A DNA stretch of 64,000 nt. Source: Owenia fusiformis (taxonomy: Eukaryota > Annelida > Polychaeta > Sabellida > Oweniidae). The stretch lies in the NCBI GenBank assembly GCA_903813345.2, contig CAIIXF020000006.1:14700348-14764347 (forward strand), written 5' to 3'. Shown here piece after piece: positions 48,601-60,600 of this stretch. The position numbers and the translations under genes are program-made. Every line of letters starts with the position of its first letter. Position 1 is the stretch's first letter. The notes below the pieces were generated by a model. That model was not told the origin of the DNA, ran no database searches, and saw only the letters and a program-made list of their open reading frames with translations.

Positions 48601-51600
48601 ATGTTTCAAGGGTTGTTGGTGCAGACATTAGTCCCACCATGGGTTTTCAATTGAAAGCCCATGGTCCCACATATGATAGTCTATGTTGTGGGATTATATC
48701 TGGTGAGTGTGACATGTTTCGGCATTTGGAGCATGTTTTGTAAATGACCATGAAATCATATACAATATAAACCAATGAAAATTAGTAGAAGGAAAAAACA
48801 TTTAACTAGGTTTAATTGTGCCATCAAGATCAAACTAATGCCCATAACTAGCTTTTCATTGTGGAATTACTATACTCATGTTCTTTCATAGATTTTGATA
48901 TTCAAATGTGAAAAACCATAGTGAAACACCTAGAAGTGGTTGGGAGGTCAACATTTAGATATACACTGCAGAGCATTTCAGGAAAATATTATTTGAGGTA
49001 TCAGTGAAATTCTGTCCATCATCCCCTGGTTATGGTCCGACATGTATAAAATGTATACCCCATTTCTATATGATTTTGTAAAATTAAGAAATCTTTTACC
49101 TGGCCATTGCCTGGATGGCTTCAGCAACATTTGCGCCTGACTTTGCACTTGTCTCGAAAAACAGTGAATCAAATTCCTGAAAGAGAAAACATGTGCTGTA
49201 GCGTAACCAGGATAAGGTAGATGAGGTTATTGCCTCTCGCTTTTTAACATGCATCTTTTGAGATCTATTCTATCAATGAAATGAATCAAATACCTGAAAG
49301 AGAAAACATGTGCTGTAGCGTAACCAGGATGACGCAGACGAGGTTCTTGCCTCTCGCTTTTTAACATGCATCTTTTTTTATTATTAAAATCAATGTAACA
49401 TATATACAGGTTTAGTGGCTATGATCCCCAAGAGGGAATATTAGGTGCCACATTATGGTATTTACAATGATTTGTGAAATATTATAAGAAGTGTACATGT
49501 AATTGTGTAAAGTATGATATTGATCTTTTGAGATATATTCTTCGATCAATGAAGTTGTAAATTTATTGTATAATCAATTTTAGATTCAATTGTGCATAAC
49601 CTCCCCATGTAAGATTATCATTGCATTATTGCCAGCATTGCATTGAGTTCGTATTCTAATGGTGTTTTACCTAACTTTACATTTTATCACCTATTATATA
49701 TTTTAGCTAACATTATCTGGGACTTTATGAGACTTTAAATGCACAATATATAACAAAAATATATTTAATTCACAAACTATGCAAAATCATATAGTGTAAA
49801 TGCATAACAATCTTTTATTCAAAAAATACAATTCCATGTATTTGTGCTCATAATATACAGAATATAACCTTTAATATATTTACATTAGTGGCAGAGGAGA
49901 GGTTTTGATAGGATTCCAATGTTTCGGAAAATGTTATCAACTTGATAGCTTATATCAGTATTACATGTCTGAATATTTACATACAGCTTTGTTATTATAT
50001 AGCCTTTCAGTTTATCAATAAATGTCACAAAATAATTGTTTTGTCTGTTTTGTAATACAAGCGCCTGACACAGTAGTGTTTAGATTAGAATGTCAATGTT
50101 GTTTTAGTCTATGAGTATTATGTATTGTATATTTTCCTTGGCTCCAGGCTTGAGCCAGGAGGGTTTGGGGGGTTCCCCTGGCCCAAAATTCCTTCAAAAT
50201 CATGCAGTTTTTCAACATTCTGAGCACTTTTCATGTGATTTTGGCCATTTTTGGGCCAAAGTAAAGTACAAAGTAAAAAAATACCCCGCTGGTATCTTTT
50301 AAAAAGTGAATTCCCCTCAAATCCTTGCTATCTATTTATATTGTAAATCATGTAATCTACAAATAACATACAGAAATTCTATCAATTAGGCAGTTTACTT
50401 CTTCACTCTGTAATGGGCTTTCAAGAGACAAGCCCATGACTCTATGCACAAACACAGTTTGACAGTTGCAACATATTTATGAACATGGCATTAACATGAC
50501 AAAATTCCACTACCTTGTTGTAATTGCAAAAGTGTAACCACTTGTCACAGATGCCAAAAGTGGACATTGATTTAAATGACAGTTACATGAAGAGGCTCGG
50601 TGATGACATAATAATAAAATGGGTCGTTGACCATTGACCAATCAATCAACAACTCAGGCTTAGTTATGAGTTTGTAGGTCTGTGAATCAATGCAATGAAA
50701 AGGAATCCTAGGTCTGTTTCCAGTGATACATGTAATGCAAAAGGTATGAATCATTCCAAAATTATTCCTATTACTCATTTTGAAAGCGGTCTCCTATCCC
50801 CTAATCTAATAAATTAGATATTATATGGTAAATTGCAACAGATCTTTACAACTGCTCAGATGACATTTAAATTTCCTAATATGACATTTGAATAATGTTC
50901 TTTATTATTCAAAATGTGACACCCTGGTGAAAATTACCCTGGCCTGCTGATGGAGATCTAAGAGTGACACCTTTATGACTTTGATAAATGTTTTACACAT
51001 AAGTGTACTCCAATAATAATGTGACATGCACTGATTATGCATACTCCATATTTACTACTTTTTTACACATAATGTACTATATAAGTATGCCATCTTTCAA
51101 TAGGTTTAATAACTATTTGATCACATGACAAGGTCACATATACTCTTTAGTATGGGTAAAGATTTTCACTAGCTGCTACGGGTAAGCCCTTGTTACTTTA
51201 CCAAACCCATACTCACAGCCTAGCAGTCTCTGTAGCCAGGCACACCTTCACTTCTGGTCACTCTTTTATAATAGTTTCATATTTTATGAACAGATAAGGC
51301 AGTTCTACGCCTTTGTGAACAGATTAAGGTAGTTCTACACTTTTATGGATTAAGGTATTTTACACGAACTGATACAGTATATATGATATATGAAATTAAA
51401 ATACAGTTTGGTTTCTGTTTATTGGACTAAACGTCCCTCACAATAACATCCTCTGGAGTCATTCACTTAAATACTGTGAATGATTCATCACCTTCACACA
51501 GCTTAACATTTTAAAAAGAAACTCACATGAGCTAAATTATCGCCATCTTTAGTTTTCACAGGCCGGACTTTATCATTGGCTGAGAGATCAGTTTTATTCC

Positions 51601-54600
51601 CAACTAAAAGAAGTACTGTGCCTTCATCAGTCCCCTCTTCAACTGATGTCATCCAGTTTCGTACATTGGTGAATGACGCCTCTGAGGTGACATCATACAT
51701 GACTAGAACTCCGTCTGCTTTACGGAAGTATTGCTTGGTAATACTGCGGAACCTGAAACCATAAGATGATTGAGAACAGGTTTATATCTTATATTGTACG
51801 AATAATATTAATTTAGGACATTTTTAATTTTCAAAATGGTCTATGTAGCTGAGGTTCTTTCTGTTACAAACAAGCCTCACTTTTTCTATACTCTATATTC
51901 TTTGATCTTGCATGTATACGTAGCATCAAACATCAGATTCAAATGCTTGCTACTTACAAGGAGAAAATGATGATGCTTCAATTTCTGGTTTTAAGTAACA
52001 AGCATTTGAATTAAATTCAAACTCCCTCAAAATGCATGAGCATGCTAATACCTAATAATAATTAGCACAAAAACTGCTTTACCATCTGCATTAGGCAGAG
52101 ACCAGTGTAGTAAGTTAATGTGGAATCATGGTTAGTATCTTGTCTCTAACAAGTGTTTTGAAATATAAAATGCTCATACCTCTCCTGACCTGCAGTGTCC
52201 CACAGCTGCAGCGCTACCAGATGACCATCTACAGTCACAGAGCGGACTTGGAAGTCAACACCTGCAATATTCAGAATTCAACACACATAGAACATTGTTG
52301 AAAAGAAGAAAATTCGGAGAAAAGGATGCTACACAGCCTTTAATCTACAAAGTTACAGGGTGGGCCAAAATATGTTATCCTTGAGATAGCGTACAATAGT
52401 GTACAATCAAAATGGGTAAACATTTTTGGCCCAACCTATAGTTTATCAAATACATGAACTTACAAATATCAAATACGTGTACTTACAGTTTACATCCAAT
52501 TCAAAATAACAGTTTAATTCAATTTAGTATAACTTCATAATGATCATATTGTATTGTAAAAGTTCAGAGCTTCTCATTTGGAGATGATAGAGATGGTTTG
52601 GAGAATTTCATGAATAACTAACCAAGTGAAAAAAAACAAACAAAAAAACAAACAAACCTATAGTTGCACTGAAGCTTGGCTTGAACTGATTATTACAGAA
52701 TTGATGTATAAAGCTGCTCTTTCCGACCCCACTATCGCCAACAAAAACCACCTTGAACAACCTCTCTGGTGTGGCTGGCTGGGTGTCCTAAAACAAGCAA
52801 TTATGTGCACATGAATTATGAGGGTTCCATTTATATGAAATTCAAATGAATTCCAACAACTTTCTTTCACTTGGGTGTTCTCTGTTATTCTTAAGATAAA
52901 TGTTCATGATGCTGCCATGTTGAGTCCTGACCTCTTTGCACTGATGTTGAGTCCTGACCTCTTTGCACTGATATGGATGTGCACCCCTTATCGATTGAGA
53001 ATGTTAATAAAGTTACAGAGTTACAGACTGCACAATGCTTATATGGTCTAACATTAAACTAATTGATTGCTGGCACAACACCTACCTCTTTATCCTGAGA
53101 AGCATGTCCCCCTACAGGTTGACCACGGGTCGATGAGTTCACTGAGTTGAAGGCAGAGATATCAGGCTGTGAAATACTGTGTCCTATCAGCTTGCCTTGA
53201 CGTAGATTGCCGTTCCTGTCATGCCCAGAACTACAACACAATCATTAAACTACTAGTATAGGCCTAGTACAATATAGGTAGCTAGCTCTGAATTATAGTT
53301 CATTTCTTTTTGAGCAATTATTTTTATTTACGAATATCTTTTCGTTTGTGAGAAACACAACATGCATGCCATTGTTTGATCAGCTCATCAATTTGCTAAT
53401 TTATTGTTATTCATTGTACAATGTTGTGTGTATTCCTATGTGTATTGTACTACAGACAGTTTTGTTCAAGATCTGAATTTAGTCTTACTTATTCCAAGGC
53501 CTGTTCCACTGTTTGAATTAAAATAAATCTTACAAATTTTCAAAAACTTCTTTAATTCAAAACAGATATGGACAATGCACAATTGGCAACTAACATCGAA
53601 AAGCTGTACACATTGGACAACTACAAATAAGAATGATAGGAACATGCACATGGAGTAGCAAATCCCATCAAGCAATATATGTTTTCCCAAGTCATTATCT
53701 AAATATCTAAGGGGGATTTTCAAGATATTGTTTTGAATATTTCATGCTCCAAATAACAATAATATGAAAGACGATATCATATTTGCCATATTGTCTTGGA
53801 CACTTTTGTTAGATTATGACATAATGCTTACATTTGGGCAGCCATCTTGAACTACATTAATGTAATACAAATCTGAAAGGTCATATCATAGTGGATTTCT
53901 GTTATTAAATATCTTGGATTTGCATAAGTACATTTTGGTGATACATCTTGTATGTGATTTACTATTTTTTCTAAAATACCCTTGCTTTCCATATCATAAA
54001 GAATTACTTTGTAAAGATATTCATCTTTGCACGCTCGGTCTTCACTGCGTTAATCGACCGACGGGAGCCGAGTGACGAAGATGAAAGATATTAAAATTAA
54101 CAAAATTTATGGACCCTGTGATGGCCATTTTGAAAAATAATATTTTGTGTAAAATAAGAACCAATAATTACCAAAATGGTCCTCAGATTGGATAGACAGA
54201 CTGACTGTTAAATGGAAAGAAGGCTTCACTATATCCCTAACAAAATTGTTTGTTGGGATAATAAGTGAGGATATATTAATTTTCTTTCAGGAAAGTTATG
54301 TTTTTTCTATTTTTCTAAAAATTCCTTCATGCATGCATGATTCATGCCTGTTCAAGTCAAAATTCCAGACAAATACTAATTCAATTCAATTCAATTCAAT
54401 AGCTTTGTGGTTCAAAGATTTTGAGTCAGCCAACAACAATCTCTTCCCAAATGTGAGAGGTGATGCTTTAAAAGCAACCAGTTCTAATTTCTAAAATGCA
54501 TGCATGCTACGTTGGGAGTGAGCACAATAACATTTATGGGTATTCTAAAATTATGGAATAAGAACCATAAATAATGATATAAAACATTGTTTTCCAGAAA

Positions 54601-57600
54601 GCCACCTGAAAAGCAGTGTTTGAACAAACTGTGTTTGAAAGAATTCTAATACATAAAACAAATCTTAAAAATAACAATAATAAAAGTTTAAAACAACAAT
54701 CAAACAATTAACATCACATCAACATGCGCTACCTGTTACAGGATGTAGTATCCGCCACCTATCTTTCCTTTAGGAAACCACCACCAAAATATAATAAAAC
54801 AAATTAATACTTGATTTCAAACATATACTTAGAGGTTAAGACACTGTGACGTGAAATATGCCTGAGTTCTCCCAATATAGGCCGACCTTTGGAGGCTCTA
54901 GATTTGGGCATATTTCATGTCATAGTGACATATATGATGTATTACATACCCTTATTCCCATGGCTTCTTTGTATCAATGACACCACACATCTGTGTGCGA
55001 GTAGAATTGGATTGAAATGAAACATTGGTATAATATAATAACAATGATATTGTCATTGTTATTAAAGAATCTAATATCAAAACGAGGTAAGGGGGCTATA
55101 TCGGGCAATATCGGTGGATATAGCCCTCGAAATTTCCTATTGACTTCCATACAAATGCTTCGTTAGGTATGTAATACATCAATATAAATCTAAGTCCCTC
55201 TAAACTGTCCAGTTTGGACATTTCTATAGACTGTGTAGGTTCTACAATTGAAGAATGATTAGAAAGAGAGGGCCATCTTTTACACCTCTCATCCACACAA
55301 CACAAATTGGGAAAGGCCAGGGTAAATCTCTACATACTGGAAAGATTTGTACTGATAGGCAATTTTTACAACATACTGTACTTTAATATGGATATACAGT
55401 ATCTTTATTGCAAATATATACTTTTCAATATTATGCCTTTTAGTACAATCTGCTTCTAAGCATGAGTCCTCAGGATCCTCAAAAAGAATATCCGGCACTA
55501 TAGAAGTTCTACTTGTGTTCCCTTTGCCTAAGACTAGGGAGAGAACCAGAACCTTTATACCCAACCAAATCTACAGTTGTACAATATTTGTATATTATCA
55601 TAAAAACCTTTCTGAAGTTGAGGGCAAATTTGATGCTACTGCAATGCCCTCATCAACTTCTTGGGATTCATCAAATGATTGAGAAAAATTTCTGTATCCT
55701 CCAATGTTGGCTTTACTTCTCCTGAAAGTTATTTAGATAAGCATTTAGTGATTCATAAGTGCAACATCCTTTATTATTACACTTTAGCATTTTGTGATTC
55801 TTACTGCAGCGATTCTACATGCAGCATTTATTGGTCATAACCCTGTGTGGAGTCTAGTTATAAACTACCCTCTGCCTAGTATAGACTATATTAGTTTAGC
55901 AGTCCTGCCCCCAAAGATTGGTGCCTGTGACAGCTTGGGTAATAAATCATTTCAAATCTACCACGCTGACCCTTTCTCAAGTAACGAATACAAAGGGTAA
56001 TTGGTCATTCACAATAATTATGAAGTGAAGTACAGCACCGTTTAGTGATTCATGCCGATTCATGTGATTCTTAAGGCAGTAATTAGTGATTCTTACTGGC
56101 TATGGGTAGGCAAAATTTCAATTTCATTATGGTTTAACCCCTTCCCTCCCTCAACATAACAAAATTAATATTCTTCATTTACCAATCTCCTTAATAAAAT
56201 TAACTTTGCTCTTTCATGACCATTGACAACCTTTTAAGTGTCCAAAAATTTAGAGTAAATCCGTTAAGTGGCTTTCCTGGAATTGGGATGACAAGAACTT
56301 CCAAAAAAATGCAAGATGGCTGCTGAAAAGTTAATCAGCTCTAGAACTTTTTACCATGTAATATGTGTAAAAATTTGAAACAAATCTGTTGAGTGGTTTT
56401 TCTGGAATCACGATGAGAACATTTTTTTAAAATACCAAGATGGCCACCAGAATGCAAGATGGCCATCAAAAAGTTAATCAGCATAGAACAAAATCCGTCA
56501 ACTGACTTATCAAAGATTACATCTTTTACAAAAATGGTGGCCATTTTGAATTTAGGAACCATTTTGAAAATTCCTTTTCGAGCAGAGGTCCTACTATAAG
56601 GAATACAAAATTTGAATCAAATCTGTCAACCGGTATTTGAGTTATCAACCAGACACACAAATGGATGGACAAACAGGTTTCCTTTATCCCAGTTGAACTT
56701 TATTTCAGTGGGATAAATACGTCGGCAACTGTAACAAAAACCATAATGAGCTAAACAACAATGAAATTGATCAAGCTTACATACCCATATAAAAAAATAA
56801 ACTCTTCTAATCTGCAAGGGTAAACTCGGTGCCAGTATTTTCGGACACTTTAAGAGTACCAGGGATAAAAAGAAGTGGAAAAACAGCAACCTTAAATAAG
56901 CTACATGTATAAGCAATAGAGAAAAATAGGGTAAAATATATGACCAAACAATACAGAGAGCAATTGAATTAATCAGAAAATGTGAGACGATATGAATCAA
57001 TAATGTATTACAATGATTTAAAGAATATGTCGAAAAAATCATTTTAACTGAAAAACAAACAATCGCCCGATGACATTTATAAAGTTTTTGAAGTTCAATT
57101 TGTTTGATCTACAATGATTACCTTATCTATACTAGTCTATAGAGTTGGATTTTAGTCTTTAAATGAAAGGCATTATACCGTGGGATATAATTTGCAGTAC
57201 ATCACCATCAGGGATAAGAGTCTCATTTTAAAATGATGAAGTTCATCACTGTGGTCACTTATACTTTGGGAAGTGGAATAGCCATTATAATGAGTACATG
57301 TAAGTTTGATTTTAAAAATTATAAGTACATTGATTAACAACTCTTTATAAAAATTGATTCAAATCAATATTTTACTCATTACAATATTTTTTCAGTTATG
57401 TTTTATGAAGGCAAGTCAAGTTTATACAAACCAGAGGAACAATCCGATCAAAATCTGACCTTGACCCAACAAGAGTTCTTAAATGAAATTGCAGAAATTC
57501 ATCAAAGGCGAAGCAAACTTTTGGAGGAAAAATGCAAGTTGTATAACTTCTCTCAAAATCTTTCAAAGCCTCAACATGCACTTCTCCTAAAAGCAATGTC

Positions 57601-60600
57601 TTATAATACACCTGTTTGGACATGTCCTGTGCCTAAGGTAGCCACAAGGTTTTTGGGAAGAATGTTTGCAATATCTTCAAATTACTTCCGAGAAGAGAAT
57701 GTAAGCTCCCTTGGGCTGTTGAACATAACAGGAGCTTTGAGTAAATCAAAGTTTTTTCAGAAGTACAAAGCAAAGGACAGAGCAATTTTAATGAAATACC
57801 ACAGGGTATTATTTGTAAGGCATCCATTTGATCGACTTATTTCTGCTTATTTGGATAAAATGTATGGACTCGGTCAGTGGCGGGGTACTAGTTTGGATAT
57901 TATAAAGACAGTACGTCCTAATCCAAGTGGTTATTCTCTAGCATGTGGTCATGATGTCACGTTTCTTGAATTTCTTAAATATGTAGTGATGATGCCAGAC
58001 AAGACAAACAGACACTGGACTACCGTGATGTCATTCTGTGAACCCTGTGCTGTACATTATGACATCATAGGACACACAGAAACAGCACAGGATGACATCC
58101 CATATATGTCACACATGATCAGTAGCAATGTTCCTCCAATGTCTAAAGACATAACTAACATAGAAAACATTAAACGAGAAGTACAGAAACTATTTATGCC
58201 TCGCTTTAGACCTTCGACAGAATGCAACATCACATTCAGTCAAGGATATTACAGAGTTTGGGATGTTCTAAAACTTCACAGTTACATAGACAGTAACGCA
58301 AATATTCCCCCAGCTCATCAAATTCTCCAAAATTTAACTCGGGTGACATTAGGTACTGAATTAAGGTTTCGACTACAAATGAAATCATTTTTAAAAATTG
58401 TCCAAGATGTAATGGAAAGAACAGCAGTGGAGTTGTATCACAATAGAACTGTTAAGGAACCTATCGACCTGCGGAAATATTATTTTAATCATATACCAAA
58501 CTTGCTCATGGCACAACTTCGAGAAAGATTTAAATATGATTTTGAAATGTTTGGATACACATGACTAAGATTCAAACAAAGATTCTTACATATTTTACTA
58601 TGCAGGACATCATATTTATTTCAAATATGTATTTAATGCGGGGTTGGACCATCCTGTAATTAGCCTAAACATGATTGATCAAACTGACACAATTTCAACA
58701 TCCAATATTGATTTTTTAATAATCTATTTAGGATCAATCTATATCACAACTATAATTTATTGTTTTCAGAGTACATGAAAAACAGGTAAATCCATATAAA
58801 GGTTACCTGATTGTTTATAATAAGTACAACACATATGTAGTTATCATGATACAATCAACAACTCTGGTAACATACTGTAACATGTATAACTTGCAAAAGG
58901 TGAAAGAGGAGTGAAATTGAAAGTACATAACATGTAATACAAAGGTAATCAAAAATCCAAATACCCAAATTTTAGCTTAACAAGTGTTGTGCAGTTTATG
59001 AGAATCCGTCAAAGGAATCAGGTAGGTAATATAAAACCACACATGGAATATCCCAATATCCCAGATGCGAGTAGAAATAATCTTGATTTACGTCATTAAA
59101 AATTCAGTCAAACTGATGTCATATTTGGAATCTACATGTAAAATTACTTCTAGAAATGTGGTTTTGAAAAGAGTTTATCAACTTTGAAAATTTAATTTTC
59201 TTTGAAAATGTGACTTCTAGGTCGGGGAGATTCCCCATAGAGCCCATGTTGTAAAACCACAAAAAGTGAAATATCTTTTCTTGTGTTGGGCAGATAATAT
59301 TTTCTTTTACTGGACATATTTTAATTTGTATAACTATCAGATACATAAAGGTAATATGAAAAGTGAACCATTAAAACTGATGCATATTCAAGTTTAAGGG
59401 AATTTTGTAATACCCTGCCATGTTAATTCCCCCGAATCAGCCACCTGGTGGCGAAACTGGTAACTACCAACTCGCATCTGAGTAATTCAATTTATTTTAA
59501 AAACCTGCACCTCAAACGCAACACCTAGAATAGATCAAGAAAGACATCAGTATTATAGAGCACACCTTTTTCGATTATATTTTTTCGAGGCTCGTAAGCT
59601 GTCATTACAAGCTCTGATAGCAGGTGCTACCATCGAATCAATATGATCAGTGGCATCTTCTGTAATGTCAACACTTCCTGCACTAGTGTCATCGATGAGT
59701 GTGCCAGTATCATCATCTGTGCTGAATAGCCCACTGTCTTGTGTTTTAAGTGACCTATTGTTCCAAAAATATCCAAATATATAGCTTGATTCTTAATTTA
59801 GCATTTATAGAGATAATAAATACATCCACATGTCAAATGGGAGTGTCACAATGTATCTAAATTTTATCAATTCTATCAAATTGATACTGTAGATGTATAG
59901 AGAAAAATAAATAACCTACACATTATAACCTTCACATATCTAAAATTTGCCTTTATAGCATAAATTAAACAAGATAGTTTTCTATGTTCAATAAGTACCT
60001 CAAGGCTGCTATCCTCACTTAGAGACCTGTATGAAGATAGGTTGATAAGATATGGTGAACATTTGATCTGCATGTCTGAATTACCCATGATAAAATAACA
60101 TATTCGAGAACATGTATGTCATACTTACTGTCTGTGTCTATGCCTAAATAGTCTAGGTTTCCTACTACCATCCTCTGAGTCACTAACAGGTTCTGTTGCA
60201 TTGTACCGAGGTGTTCTAAATGCCTTCATCTTCCTAAAATTACACATTACATATTATTACTGAAATTCATGCAATTGTATGTATGGCTCAGTCCAAAGTG
60301 AAATCTAGTGGGACTTGTTCTTCCAACATGCTGCAGTCATTTTAATATCCAAAATGGGACACAATTTTGGGGTATACCCTTTGATATACACCTTAGGGTT
60401 TACATACACAGGTTTCACTAGACATGTAAAACTAATATCATTCTTTAGATGTTGATAATGATTCAGTCTGAACAATCTAACTGAGGTTTTAAGATTTTAC
60501 TTGCATAAGATATGTAGTATAATATATGTAATACAGCATGGACTATAACATATGCACTTTAAATTGTGACTAAAAATATACAGGGTGGTCCAAAATCAAT

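Noticed and set aside
48411-48743. 110-codon plus-strand open frame
   Set aside because: Cys-rich in places, but no signal peptide or motif I recognise; lies in a Rab intron next to a satellite.
55409-55545. Open stretch on the minus strand ([15 protein letters not shown]) as another Rab exon
   Set aside because: The acceptor near 55545 gives an entry phase that does not match the preceding exon, and the donor is doubtful.
56626-57042. 138-codon minus-strand open frame
   Set aside because: Hydrophobic but low-complexity, overlaps a dispersed ATGGTGGCCATTTT repeat, no splice support.
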